Translations under genes and position numbers: made by a program
Source of the DNA: Alisma plantago-aquatica
Lineage: Eukaryota; Streptophyta; Magnoliopsida; Alismatales; Alismataceae
Length of the DNA: 64,000 bases
Reading direction: 5' to 3'
NCBI GenBank assembly: GCA_963693085.1
Contig: OY856409.1
Location: 239,188,558 to 239,252,557 of the forward strand
Shown here: positions 1 through 10,965 of the stretch, one piece after another
Position numbering within the stretch: position 1 is the stretch's first letter
How the letters are laid out: every line of letters starts with the position of its first letter
The notes under the pieces: generated by a model
What the model was told of the DNA's origin: nothing
What the model saw: only the letters and a program-made list of their open reading frames with translations
Databases searched by the model: none

Positions 1-825
1 TTCTTGATATTCACAAATTCTTGAAGAAGCCTCAATTTCCATATAGGAAGAAGTGTACCCTTCCCACCTCAGCCTTTGACCTCAAGAACCACATACTCAC
101 CCTAGTTGTTTACTGCAATAATCATCCCAAGAAAAATTAGACTAAAATTGCAGAAAATGCTACGGTGATTATATTTTGCATCTTGAAGAATGTTAGAGTC
201 AAGTGGTCTCGTTATGTCCTTCACCACATGACCTATTTTGATTCTTCTAAGAACACCCGTGGTACCCACCCACCCTACCCAACCCTGATTTGTGGTCTTT
301 TTCATACTGTGACTGGAAAATCTCTTTTCCATTACCTTCACTACAAACATACCCGGAAACGAGTTTGCATCAGTGAGACCACACTTCAGAAGCTTGTGCC
401 TATCCCTTCCTCTACCACACCCAGAGCCTCTACCTCCACATGTGCACCTCCACCACCTCATCTTTCCCGACTTGCCCGCACCTCTTTCCATGCATCAAAT
501 GAATCCCTCATGGGTTACATGATGCATCAGTTGGCGTATAACCTTCAGGTTCAGGAGCATATGCATCAAGATCTCTGTGCCATCATGTCTACCATGAACC
601 TCTCATGTGCACATCCCTATCCTACCTACCATCTCTACCCAGGATGTGACTATGCATCCTATTCATATGATCACTTTTACCCTATCCATCCACCTACTAC
701 TTCTACTGTTGCATCCCCTACTGCTAGTGGATCTACCCCTATTGTGCTACCTCTCCCTATTGGTCCTACCTCTTCCTTGCTCTCTAGACTTGGAACCTCT
801 GCTCCCACCTTTCCACAAGCTCAAG
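1..825 (+). pseudogene. 3' half of a plant transposon-protein ORF (PF20167-like), inverted and truncated
   Basis: The plus-strand reading frame from base 3 is a second copy of the central and C-terminal part of the ORF at 10966-12664, which lies on the minus strand. Shared landmarks are FLKKPQFPYRKKCTLP, RYVLHHMTYFDSSKNTRG and the Pro/Ser/Thr-rich stretch ending in FPQAQE. A stop codon replaces Gln near base 139, and an open frame follows from 165 to 863. Homology to the other copy stops at about 825, in front of the acidic C-terminal tail, where truncated copia LTR sequence begins. The piece continues beyond the left edge. Relative to the 5' half of the same ORF at 2609-2965 it is inverted, so this copy has been rearranged. 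The family name rests on recognising the VIHEFYANL-type core in the other copy. It is a non-functional fragment. Confidence 0.7.
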
Positions 826-1240
826 AATTTGTGAGTGCGCAACTCGACCGATGCACTCTTTAGAGAATTGATCCAGTGGATTAGTCGGGATTGTAACTCG
901 ACCAATTAACTGCCTGTGATCAATTTTATAAAGTGCATAAAAAGTGATTAAAACTTGGTTCTAAGTGTCCCACATAATTGTCTCATCTTAGTTACAAGTC
1001 ATACCATCAATACTAGTGATTACAAAATTCTTCTAAGGTCATTTACATGGTTTTCCTAATTAGCACACTTGCATTGCTTTTGACTTGAACTTTAGAAAAT
1101 TAGGGCTTGTGTAATTTGATCCTTTTCATGTACCTAACACCTGAAATCAATCTTGAATACACATATTAGATACATATGAATGGAATGGTTAAGTCATTAT
1201 CAAAATATGGACAATGTATAACCTCTAGGTCAATAGTATA
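826..1240 (-). repeat. Truncated copia LTR fragment (copy R3)
   Basis: This stretch aligns in the same orientation with 8240-8575 and 13084-13406. Shared phrases are TCTCATCTTAGTTACAAGTC, TGTGTAATTTGATCCTTTTC and ACATATTAGATACAT. It holds several AACTCGACC phrases typical of this LTR. The expected terminal TGTTG and a polypurine tract are missing at the right edge, where an unrelated LTR fragment abuts. The left edge meets an inverted ORF fragment, so both ends are rearranged. Confidence 0.65.
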
Positions 1241-2608
1241 TACAACATGATAACCAAATATATACTCTATCAGTAAGGAAACAAAGATACAAATCATCAT
1301 TTAGAATTCTCTCTCAACTATATACAAGGACCTAGAGTGACAGGGACCGACTGAACTTAACTAATCTCATACTTAACTCCTATAGAAGATCTATGATGAT
1401 GCAATGACATCTTCACTCTATGAGTTATCCCTAAAAAATGTTAGTAGAGGGGTGAGCCTACTCGCTTAGTGAATGAGTACTTCAAAGAAACAATCTAAAG
1501 CACTGATATAATTACAAATATACTATTTTGCAACTGATATCAATTATAATAGTAGTAAGCTTTAAAGAGACGAATCATTCACAAACATAAATATGGCAAA
1601 ATACTCTAGACATCTACAAGAGTGAATCAATATATGAACATGCTTTATTGATCATAAAGAAAATCAATAATCCAGAAACATACAAAGAATAATTGAATAG
1701 CTGCACACGCTTGGTTAACCTCTCATTCATCTTATTATGCATCAATAGTAATATACAAATATCTAAACATTTTTCTCATAATTCTCTTTGTAATCTTTCA
1801 TTACCTTTTGACTTGACCTGACTACTGAACTGACTACTACTATGTTGGCCAACTAAACATAACTGACTGATCTGACTACTACACTCTCTATCTGAACTCA
1901 ATTAACTTTTCTTTTTTACTTTGCCTCTAAACTCACTTGGATTGTACCATCCAAGCAAAAGCCACTATTTCGTGACTTACCATACAAGTCTTAAGATAAA
2001 CTCGGGACCTTAATACTACTACTAACTACCTCAGTCTACAACGAGGTTGCCATGTCTGGCCTAACAACAGCTAAACATCATTCATAAATTGTGGCCCCTT
2101 GTCCAGGGTACTTAGGAGGGGTGCCTCTAGGCTAAAAAACCTCTAATCTACATAATGTGGTTCCACTAGGGCTGACATGCAAAATGGAGTAACTGCCAGA
2201 AGAAGTAGGTCCACAAGGGCTGTATAATTCAACTGGTGGGTACCACTAGATCTCCAGTTATTATTGGATAACCCTACTACTGAAATAGTACCACCAAGAT
2301 CTCTGGTTATTGTTGGGTACTATGCTACTCAACTGAAGTACCACCGATATCTAATCAGTTGATGTTAGATACTCAGTTCTGGGCTACTTCTTCCTATATC
2401 TGATAGTCCATAGCCTATTTCACCCATCCCAGTACAGACCCCCAGGGAGGGTTCTATGGTGTTCAGGGCATCTAATATTACTATTGTAGTTTTACTGACT
2501 ACTTAAGATATTGGACTGAATTCACTGATAATACTTAGCTAAATGCATAACATATTAGTTACCCTTATCTTAGGGTTTCTCATTTCATAGATGCTTAACA
2601 TGCTATTA
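1241..2608 (-). mobile_element. Diverged fragment of an S-type gypsy LTR
   Basis: Read on the minus strand, 1250-1700 matches 17380-17830 of element S clearly. Examples are GAAGTACTCATTCACT, GAGATTAGTTAAGTTCAGTC and GGTCCCTGTCACTCTAGGTC. Near 2460 the phrase GCCCTGAACACC matches the S LTR near 16890. The middle is much more diverged, so this is a related subfamily and not a direct copy. It interrupts the copia third ORF on its right side (homology to the intact copy resumes at about 2609). No target duplication could be defined. It has no coding content. Confidence 0.6.
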
Positions 2609-2965
2609 GCATTGAATTCATGAATGACTTTTTTGCTTGTGATGGTATTGTGGTAGCACGTGCGTTCGACACACAAGGCAGAGAGGTGGTGATCGTATAG
2701 AAACTTGGCTACTTGATTGATAACCCTTTGTCTATGTGGGGATGGCTCAAAAAGGGAACAAAAAGGGATGGAGCTCCTTGTACATATTTAGAGCATTGTT
2801 TGAGACAAAGAAGGTATTGTCAAAGGGTATGAGACACGAGTTGGAAGAGGAGGATGGTGCTCCAGATGGGGCGACTCTCTTTCTCCTATTTGACACCATG
2901 GATACAAAATGAAAGGATGGACGTAACAAAAATGAGGGAAACACCACCAAAAACCATCCACACAC
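2609..2965 (-). pseudogene. 5' part of the copia third ORF (plant transposon-protein family), copy A
   Basis: The open frame 2747-2965 begins with a hydrophobic stretch (MCGWFLVVFPSFLL), then MVSNRRKRVAPSG and a serine run, then FDNTFFVSNNALNMYKEL. The FVS....YKEL pattern is typical of the N-terminal edge of the plant 'putative transposon protein' domain (PF20167). The frame stops at a T5GA run. Homology continues in the +1 frame with EPSPHRQRVINQVAKFLYDH down to about 2609. The other copy (12664-10966) has the same frame change at the same place. The rest of this ORF is missing here; a 3' half lies inverted at 1-825. It sits directly downstream of copia pol, where an env-like ORF would be in some copia lineages. 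Confidence 0.65.
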
Positions 2966-3371
2966 CTAGGGTTGATGGGAAAGAGGTAAAGAAAGGTCGA
3001 TCTAGGTCGAACTAGGGCTAGGGAGAGGATGGTCAGGGCTAGGGTTGAGAGTTGGAGGTTGGATCGGTTGATTTTTCTCTAGTTGAGAGGGAGAAAAGTC
3101 ATACTAACCTAACTTATGTTTGCTCCAGACCATCCATCGATTGTGTTCAATGACTCAGACAATTGACTGATTGGATCTTTAAAAAACTCTCAGCCACTGA
3201 TCGGTCGAGTTGGCAACTTGAGCGATGGTCCACCTGAACTAACTTTATAAATCTTAATTTCTATCCATTAGAGTGCTAATTAAATTTAACAAGTCAATTT
3301 TGCATTTTAAACATACTTAGGCACATATCACTCATCATTGGGTACTTTTTTGTGATAAAATAAGCATTTGC
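2966..3371 (-). other. Spacer between copia pol and third ORF
   Basis: A non-coding stretch with a close second copy at 12665-13070. It carries one GTCGAGTTGGCAACTTGAG inverted repeat of the kind repeated in the R LTR. In copy A it follows the pol end; in copy B it is joined straight to LTR sequence because gag-pol is absent there. Confidence 0.6.
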
Positions 3372-3489
3372 GAAAAATACCAAAAAAAAAGAGAAAAACA
3401 AGGTAAAATGAACATGAAAAACTAATTTTTAGCATATTAGCAAGCAAGGATGATTAAAACATAAGTAGAGCATATATGATAGATGACAA

Positions 3490-4054
3490 CTAGCTAGAAG
3501 GCATACCAGATTCATTTAAAGAAGTTATGATTAGTTTGGATCTAATAAAATTAAATTGCTCTCTATCTAGAGGTTTAGTGAAAATGTCCGCCAACAGATT
3601 TTTCATGTCCACGTGTGTGATATAGACATCCTTTTTGGCAATGTGACATGAAGAAAATGATGGCGAACCTTTATATGCTTAGCTCTACTATGCAAGATAG
3701 GATTGTAAGATACATTAATTACACTAGTGTTATCACAATAGATAGAAGAAGCATCAAAATGAATGTTAAATTCTTAGAGCATTTGGTTCATCCATAGGAC
3801 CTGGGCACAAAAACTCCCAACTGCAATGTATTCATCCTCGATGGTTGATAATGCCACTTTGCTCTATTTCTTGGAGAACTAAGAAACCAAGCATGGTACT
3901 AGGAGAAAGCAAGTTCCACCTGTGCACTTTCTATTAATCAGGCATCCAGCATAATCCACATCACTATAAACTGTAAGAGTAAAGTCCCTTGACTTGGGAT
4001 ACCATAGACTAAGATTTAGAGTTTTGGCTACGTATCTTAAATTCCTCTTAATAA
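3490..4054 (-). pseudogene. copia RNase H domain
   Basis: The minus strand encodes YSDVDYAGCLINRKCTGG, then ALSTIEDEYIAVG, YCDNTSVINVSYNPILHSRA and KHIKVRHHFL. These match the copia RNase H core, with its acidic residues (D in YSD, E in IEDEY, D in CDN) still visible. Pol ends with an ADIFTKPLDRE-like tail and a TAG at 3490-3492. Frameshifts and stops interrupt the domain, so it is a relic. It would have degraded the RNA strand during reverse transcription. Confidence 0.8.
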
Positions 4055-5114
4055 CTATAAGATGTGATTTCTTAGGATTTGATTAAAAGCGAGCACAAAG
4101 CCAACATTAAACATTATATCAGGTCTAGAGGCAGTTAAGTAAAGTAAAATTCCAATCATACCTCTATAGAGATTCTCATCTACCTTCTCAGCTTCTTCAT
4201 CTTTATCAAGTTTGGCAGTGTTTGACATGGGTGTGTCCATCTGCTTGTTGTCCATCCCAAAGAACTTAAGTAGCTCACTTGTGTACTTGCCTTGGTTGAT
4301 GAAGTTCTCATCTTTAGTTTGCCTGATTTGAAAGCCGAGGAGGAATGTAAGATCACCCATCATGCTCATCTCAAACTCACTCTACATATGTCAATAAACT
4401 CTTTACAAAGATCATGATTAGTTCCACCAAAAATGATATCATCAATATATATTTGAATGATAAGAAAATTGTTAGAAGTGTGTTTTAGAAACAAGGTAGA
4501 ATATACTTTTCCCATGATATACCCATGATCTAAAAAAAATTTCTATAATTTCTCATACCAAGCTCGAGGTGATTGTTTGAGTTCATAGAGAGCTTTTTGT
4601 AACAAATAAACATGGTTAGGTAAACTACCATGTTCAAAGACTGGGGGTTGTGCAACATACACATCCTGCTCAATTGTACCATTCAAAAATGCACTTTTAA
4701 ATTCATTTGATATAGAAGAAAGTTTTTGTAACTAGAAAAATCAAGAAACATAAATGGACTCAAGTCTAGCTACATGTGCATATGTTTCATCAAAATTTAT
4801 ACCTTCATGCTGATTGTAGACTTGATCCACTAACCTTGCTTTGTTCCTTACCACTTTGCTACTTTCATCTAGCTTGTTGTGGTAGAGCCACTTGGTTCCA
4901 ATGATCTTTCTATCATTTTTCTTGGCACTAGGGTCCATACTTGGTTCTTTTCAAATTGCTCCAACTCTTCTTGCATGTCTATGATCCATTCATCATCCTC
5001 AAGAGCTTCTTTGATGTTCTTTGGCTCGAGTTGTGAGATGAAGGTGTTGTTGGCTTGTTCTTTGTTGAATGCAACCCACTTCTTCACTCTTTGAAATGGG
5101 TCACCTAAGATCAC
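4055..5114 (-). pseudogene. copia reverse transcriptase domain (RVT_2 type)
   Basis: Three minus-strand frames together cover the copia-type polymerase. 5114-4869 holds EALEDDEWIIDMQEELEQFE; 4938-4741 holds IIGTKWLYHNKLDE and GINFDETYAHVARLE; 4369-4055 holds MMGDLTFLLGFQIRQT and YRGMIGILLYLTASRPDIMF. Between the last two, the catalytic IYIDDIIFGG motif is encoded around 4425-4455, so the YIDD aspartates are kept. Frame changes and stops lie between the blocks. This domain would copy element RNA into DNA; here it cannot be translated as one protein. Confidence 0.85.
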
Positions 5115-5635
5115 CTTTTTTGGATGATTCTTTGCAAATCAGGGAGTTGTATCCTAGCCAAAACTTTGGCCCAAAACTTCTTTAAAGTATCATACTCTAA
5201 AAGTATAGTCCTAGCCATCTCCTGTAGTGACCCATTCTTCCTCTCTACAACCCCATTTTGTTGAGGTGTTCGAGGTGAAGAGAAGTTATGCACATACCTA
5301 GATTCTTTACAAAAGCATTCAAAAATATCATTTTCAAATTCTCCCCCATGATCACTACTGATGGAAATGATCTAGCAAGAAGCTTCATTCTCAACTCATT
5401 TACAAAAACTAGAGAAAACATCAAGCGTATCACTCTTGGAAACGAGAAAGAAGGTCCAAGTATATCTAGAGAAATCATCGACAATAATAAGGTAATACTT
5501 GGAACCATGAAGCGATTGAGTTCTCATTGGTCCAAATAGATCAATGTGAAGAAGTTTAATAACTCTCTTAGTATAAGGACTCCTTTTGATTTGAATGAGG
5601 ACTTGGTTTTCTTTCCTTGGGTACAAGGTTGGCAT
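5111..5635 (-). pseudogene. copia integrase core, frameshifted
   Basis: The D,D35E integrase core is spread over three overlapping minus-strand frames. LLHIDLFGPMRTQSLHG and IIVDDFSRYTW are at 5635-5396. A SDHGGEFEND-type motif is near 5350. The block RTPQQNGVVERKNGSLQEMA with the catalytic Glu is at 5293-5111. All three acidic positions are still encoded, but frameshifts between them destroy the protein. Its zinc-binding N-terminal part lies just upstream. Confidence 0.85.
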
Positions 5636-6160
5636 TCCTCATCCTTTTCAAAATCCAATTTGGGAAGTCCCTTGACCAAGTCCTTTTTGCTCAACTTCTT
5701 CAACTGATGCATATTTACATGACCAAGCCGACGATGCCAAAAAGAAATATCATTTGAATTGACTACTAGGCATCTACCAACAACAAACTTAATAGAGTCA
5801 AGCAAAAATACATAAAGATTACCACTTCTAGTTCCCTTATATATGACTTGATAGGTGAGGGAATCTAGAATCAAGCATTTAAAAGAAGTAAATTGCACAA
5901 GGTAACCATTATCACATAATTGACTTACACTTATTAAATTGTGATGTAGGCCATACTCAAAGATAACATTCTTAATACACAAGTATTCACCTACATCACC
6001 CTCACCTTTAACCTTACCTTTCTTGTTGTCCCCAAAGGTAACCAAACCTCCTTTCTTCTTAGTGAAGTTGTTGAAATGGCTTGTATCACCTATCATGTTC
6101 TTAGTGTAGACACTATCAACAATTCATCTACCTTTTTCTTGCAAGAAAGGAGAGTGTCAG
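5524..6160 (-). pseudogene. copia protease relic and GAG-pre-integrase zinc domain
   Basis: The minus-strand frame from 6096 reads MIGDTSHFNNF, GGLVTFGDNKKGKVKG, LISVSQLCDNGY, then WHRRLGHVNMHQLKKLSKKD and CQPCTQGK. The last two blocks are the HHCC zinc finger that precedes copia integrase. Just upstream in the same frame (6117-6109) the protease catalytic triplet reads Asp-Ser-Val where the family has Asp-Ser-Gly, with an in-frame TGA in front of it. Protease activity is therefore lost. Confidence 0.8.
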
Positions 6161-6206
6161 TTCCCAAATCAAACTTTGGGATCTAGAGTTAGCTTGGGGA
6201 CACATT

Positions 6207-8160
6207 TCATTTTGGGTTGGTCCCCTTTGGTTTGTAAGGACAATAAGTAGAGTAATGATCATCACATTTACAATGAGAACAAATCATAGGGTTCTTAGTG
6301 CCAGAAGACTCTCCAATGAAAAAGGAGGTTTCCTTACTCTTTTTCTTACCTTTGGCTTTGTTCTTTCCCTTAGGTGCTTTCGGTACAAATCCCAAACCAC
6401 TAGTACCACTTTTTTTGGTAGAATGGTCAAGGATTTCATTTAGGGAGTTTTTCCCTTTGAGGAATTTTTGTAGAGAGGCTCTAAGTCTACGATTGTCATC
6501 ATTAAGAGATATAATAGTAGAAGAAAAACTAGCAAGATCATCTCTAGAATGAACAAGGTCGGCCTCTAAACAGAGGGCTTTAGTCAAATAAGAATCTTTC
6601 TCAAGAGAAATAGAAGCAACATCATTACTAGGCAAGATAGGTCTAGAAGATAAATCATGAACTTGACCAAGCAACCTAGCCTTTTCAATATTTAAGTACT
6701 TGAATTTCCTTAAGATAAACATCCCTCTCATCCCTACGAACATCAATAATAAGATTAAATTCAACATTTTCAGTTTTGAGAGTTTCAAGCTCATTTAGGC
6801 ACTTTTGGTCATCTTCCTTAAGAGTTTCAATGTTCTTAAGGTAAACACCATTCTCTACCTCAACTCCATTATATTGGAGCTCAATATCAAGATATTGTCC
6901 TTGCAAGTTATCAATGCTCTCAAGATGAGTTTTATCATTTAGCTCAAGAATCTCAAGTTTAGCATACAAATCATCAACATTTTTTCCTAACCTTTTTCTT
7001 TTAGATTTACATTTAGCAAAAGAAGAACGGGTAGAAACAAGCATATCAATAAGAGTTTCTTTAGATAACTCATGCAAGCTTACCTCATTTACCTCACTTA
7101 CCTCACTAATTTGTTCACTTGTAGAGGCCATGAGTGCAAGGTGGCACTCTCCATCTTCTTTGGAGCTAGATCCACTTGAGGATGATTCTTCCCAAGCTGC
7201 ATGATCTACATTCTTGTGTATTTTCTCCTTCTTTTCCTTCCTATTGTACTTGCTCTCCTTATTGTACTCTTACTCCTTCTTGGAGATGCCATTGTGGTTT
7301 GACTTTCTCAATTTAGGACATTCACTCTTGTAGTGTCCCTTTAGTCAACACTTGTAGCATCTAGGAGTAGAAGAGGATGATTGCTTTCCCATAAAGTGCT
7401 TGCCCTTAGTGTAGTTGGATTCATGTTTAGTAGGGCCACCATCTTCACTATAGGAGGAGGGAGATGTCCAGAAAGCAAGTGGTTGTTAAAGGATGACTGC
7501 CTCCACTTGAGCTTTGAAGGAACTATCTTTGATCTTCTTGGCTTTCTTCTCTTCTTGCTTGGCTTCTTGTTCTTGCTTGTGAAGCCTTGTCTTATGAGCT
7601 TGTAGGTTGCCAATGAGCTCTTCGGTTGGGATGTCACCAAGGTTTCTCACTTCTTCAATGGAGGTCACCTTTGACTCCCATCTCTTTGGTAGAGTCCTCA
7701 AGATCTTGGAGTTGATTACACCTATATCCAAAGTGTTGCCCAAAGCAGCTAGGCCATTGATGATGACATTTAGCCTAGAGTACATCTCCACAATTCCTTC
7801 TTTCTTGCCCATCTTGAAGTTCTCTAGAAGTCTGTTCAACATGTATATCTTATCACCCTTAACTTGCTTTGTCCCCTCATAGGTAATGCACAACTTATTC
7901 CAAATCTCATAGGCGGTATCCCATGAGGAGATGTGGTTGAACTCCATCGAGGTAAGGGCTGCATAGAGGATGCTTAAGGCTTTGGCATTGAGCTGGGTTT
8001 CTTTTAGTGTAGCTTCATTCCATGTTAATATAGCTCCGATTGGCTCCTTGTATAGTTTGACCATCACATTCCACATATCAAAGATCATCCCTTGAATGTA
8101 GAACTGCATACACCTCTTCTAATAGAGGAAGTTTGTGCCGTCAAAGACCGGAGGATGCAT
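6207..8160 (-). pseudogene. copia gag (UBN2-type) with coiled-coil tail
   Basis: The frame starts with ATG at 8160 (MHPPVFDGTNFLY), typical of the copia gag N-terminus. It is broken at once by a TAG (8119-8121) where Trp is expected. The 7486-8109 block carries the UBN2 core (SWDTAYEIWNKLCITYEGT, KILRTLPKRWESKVTSIEE). A first zinc knuckle (CYKC then GHYKSEC, near 7350) has a TGA at 7345-7347 in its middle, and a TAA follows at 7270-7272. From 7131 a Leu/Glu/Lys-rich coiled coil runs to about 6690, where a frameshift moves to 6794-6207. That frame ends in a lysine-rich patch and a second knuckle (CSHCKCDDHYSTYC). Intact gag would form the particle and bind RNA. Confidence 0.82.
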
Positions 8161-8180
8161 GGAGAAGTTTCAAACTATCG

Positions 8181-8327
8181 GTCGAGTTTGTTTTGGGAAA
8201 CTCGACTGATGAGTCAAAATCAATTTTGCTTAGTTGATCGACCAGTCGAGTTCCGTGAGTGTGTAACTCAACTGATTGGTCATCTTTAGAAAATCCATCA
8301 TTGGATCGGTCGAGTTGTTAACTCGAC
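8181..8327. repeat. Three inverted repeats (GTCGAGTT...AACTCGAC)
   Basis: Arms lie at 8181-8189/8198-8206 (9 bp, perfect), 8245-8252/8265-8272 (one mismatch) and 8309-8316/8320-8327 (8 bp, perfect, loop GTT). Related copies are near 840-905, 3205 and 12902. They sit in the inner part of the copia LTR, next to gag. Confidence 0.7.
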
Positions 8328-8569
8328 TGATAAACAGCCAGTGACAAATTTTCTAAATTGACTTTTGAGTGACCAAACATTGGAATTAAGTGTCCCTAAT
8401 TTTTTCTCATCTTAGTTACAAGTCATATCATCAATACAAGTGATTAAAAAATTAATCTAAGGCCATTTGGAGTGATTTCCCAATACACACAGTTGCATTG
8501 CTTTTGACTTGAACTCAAACAAGCTAGGGCTTGTGTAATTTGATCCTTTTCATGTACCTAAAGCCTAAA

Positions 8570-8575
8570 ATCAAA
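8570..8575. repeat. Target duplication of the retroposon (left copy)
   Basis: ATCAAA here is repeated at 10215-10220. The uninterrupted LTR copies read ATCAAT at this point, which supports the site; six bases is short for an L1-type insertion. Confidence 0.5.
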
Positions 8576-10214
8576 TTTTTTTTGGTCGGTCAAAAAGCGT
8601 GTTACTATTAAAACCAAAAACTTTGGGCACTAAGTACCCCATTACAATGACATGAGCTAAAAGCTCATATAAGGGTAAAAATCCCCACGTAGGGGGATGC
8701 ACAAGCAAACTAGGTGAAAACAAATCTAAGAGAACCAAACAAACTAGACAAGCTAGGTCCAGACGGACCAACCAAGACTACAACAAACCACTATTACATG
8801 CATTCAGCGTACCCACAAATAGTAATAGCATTTTGACATAGAACCTAGGAGACCAGCCTGTAGCTAGACATGAAATTTATGGCCATCTCAGCGATCCAAC
8901 TCCAAGCAAGAACCATCACGCATGACAACAAAGGTTGGGAAGGAAGAGCCAGCTCCACATCACTCCTTCATGCAAAGCACAACACCAACTGTCTAATGAA
9001 AGTACCCACAAATTGTGGTACTAAGCCACGATTAGGGAGATCCATCAAGCTACCATCCCGCCACACCACCTAGTAGCACACCCGCAAGGTTCTTGACCAA
9101 GCACTATATTTGTTTACACAACGACAACCAAACACAGCCCCAAAAGGCTTATGTTGCACATAGTAGCAAATGGGAAACAGATAAGTATACCTGAATGCAA
9201 CAAAGCATTTCAACGAACACCTAAAAGGTGTTCCATACCAGCATAAGCAGACACACCAGAGCAGGGGCATCTGACTGCAAAAAAGGCCGATCAACTTGGG
9301 GGCTACCCCTAACGTGGCAGTAGAGACTGCCAACGCAGTGCACTGCGGCAGGGACGACGCAGGAGAAAACCCACACCCCCATCAATGAGCCACCCAACAT
9401 CACAGACAAAGAGGAAAAGGCCACCCTCGAGCAGCAAGAACCGACCCAGTCCGCCTGTGAGCCACCAGACTTGAGGGCGCCGCTGGTGGAGAAGACACGT
9501 GCCTGAACGGATGCCGCACTTTAGTTATCCAGAACCCTGAGTATGGGGACGCCACCATGTTGATGCCGCCGAGACTGCCATTGGGAAGAGCGCAACACAA
9601 TGCCTCTTCAGGTGCGAAGATGAGGGCACTGTCAGACCGAACTTGTCGGAGGAGGGGAACCAGGTTGCCCAGCAAGCTTGGCGAGTGGACACTCTCGCCG
9701 CCAAGATCTGTGAGGATCCAGTTGAGTCCGATCCTAGGGGCCTCTTCGCCCTAGAGCCAGGAGCCCTCAACCACTGGAAGAGAGGCAATGACAGAGGCGA
9801 CGCGGGGACTCCTAGCTTTGTCGATGAAGTTGGAGCGGCAGCAGAAGAGCTCAGAGCCGGAAAGGGACAGTTTCTATCCACCCATCATGCTTGAATGGAG
9901 TGGATTTGACATGGTCGATACACCGAACCCCCACTCTAGGTCAACCTCACAGTACATCGCCTCCGACTCAACCAATCCAGTCGAGAGAAGCTCCTACGAC
10001 TCAAACAGGGTGCCGACTCCTAGCTCCAGAGTAGACCACTACCGACATCAGGATCTAGCCTACCGAGGTGAAAGCCAGGGGGAGGAAGGATCCAAGGAGA
10101 CACCCCCTCCCCCCAGCGGCGGCCGCTGGGGAAGAACTAGAGAGAAGGAGGAGCTGAGAACCCTAGAGAGAGAGGCAGACACGGTTCATTTTTTATTATA
10201 ATTAACATTTCTGC
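8576..10214 (-). mobile_element. GC-rich poly(A) retroposon inserted in the copia LTR
   Basis: The element interrupts LTR R2 and is flanked by ATCAAA at 8570-8575 and 10215-10220. Read on the minus strand it ends in a run of eight A (T run at 8576-8583) just after GACCGACC, as L1-type retroposons do. It begins near 10190 with CT-rich leader-like sequence and is GC-rich through 9300-10190, unlike its surroundings. Minus-strand frames of 67-118 codons exist (9525-9881, 9400-9675, 9221-9424), but none is recognised and no reverse transcriptase motif is present. It could be an internally deleted LINE, a SINE-like passenger or a retroposed transcript. Confidence 0.55.
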
Positions 10215-10300
10215 ATCAAAGATAACATATTAGATACATAGGAGTGGAATGGTTAAGTCATTATCAAAATATGGGCAATGTATAACTCTCAAGCCAACAT

Positions 10301-10309
10301 TCTCCCCTT
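10301..10309 (-). other. Polypurine tract of copia element B
   Basis: Minus-strand AAGGGGAGA directly precedes the LTR start TGTTGGCTTG, separated by one base. This is the usual start site for plus-strand DNA synthesis and fixes the LTR boundary. Confidence 0.7.
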
Positions 10310-10965
10310 GTTTGACAATGACAAACCATTCCTCAATCATATTGAAAAGGATGTGTAAAGTTATACCTTTGCCTTGTGAATTGTAGGGGGGTTCATGATT
10401 TGAACAATGTGACTTTCTCCCCTTAAATCTATTCTTACTCTTACTTGCATAGTTAGTCTTTCTACACAAAACAATATAACATGTATACTATATGGTCCTT
10501 TTGCAAGTCACATGATAAATCATATGATGAACAAGAAAAGGATCACATAGGCAATACAAGCAATATGGTTGAGCTTCAAAACATTCAAATTCTCTCCCCC
10601 TTTTGACAATATCAAAAAGGAAGGGGGGGGGGTAGAAGAGCACAGAAATAGGTCTTCTCCAAGCACAACAAAACATACATCCACAACATAAAATATGCAA
10701 TCTTATAAGCATGCACCAAAAAGAGACGAGAGAAACAAGCAATCTAAGTCAGAATAAAAATATGGTAAACATGGCACCAACTCATGAGATATAGTAAATC
10801 AAAGAGTAAGTATACATATGATTAAGATTACAACCTAGAGAGCATGTCCTCAAAAACAACTACAAGCCAAAACAATGAAGACAAGATGATAAATAGTACA
10901 ACTTAGAAAATGTGCCCAGATATTTTTAGTACAAAATAGTCTAGAAAGATATATATGATCAAAAT
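10310..10965 (-). other. Non-coding tail between third ORF and PPT
   Basis: AT-rich sequence with a 10-base G run near 10621-10632 and purine-rich patches. No frame with recognisable protein similarity. It is the 3' untranslated part of element B. Confidence 0.5.

Larger units (their letters stand above)
2609..10299 (-). mobile_element. Degenerate Ty1/copia retrotransposon with a third ORF (element A)
   Basis: On the minus strand the order is LTR (10299-8161, split by a retroposon), gag (8160-6207), protease, integrase, reverse transcriptase, RNase H (to 3490), and the start of a downstream third ORF. Integrase placed before reverse transcriptase defines Ty1/copia. The long coiled-coil gag tail and the extra downstream ORF resemble SIRE-type copia elements; that lineage call is inference. 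Many stops and frameshifts make it inactive. No initiator-Met primer site was found between the LTR and gag. Confidence 0.8.
8161..10299 (-). repeat. copia LTR copy R2, split by a retroposon
   Basis: On the minus strand the LTR starts TGTTGGCTTGAGAG at 10299, right after a polypurine tract. It runs into conserved LTR sequence shared with 826-1240 and 13084-13406. The segment 8576-10214 is a later insertion. The right piece (10221-10299) and left piece (8161-8575) join as in the uninterrupted copies, apart from a small deletion. The exact inner end before gag at 8160 is uncertain. It serves as 3' LTR of element B and 5' LTR of element A. Confidence 0.7.

Noticed and set aside
9525..9881. 118-codon minus-strand frame in the GC-rich retroposon as a gene.
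   Set aside because: It overlaps other frames of similar length in GC-rich DNA; no domain or conserved start.
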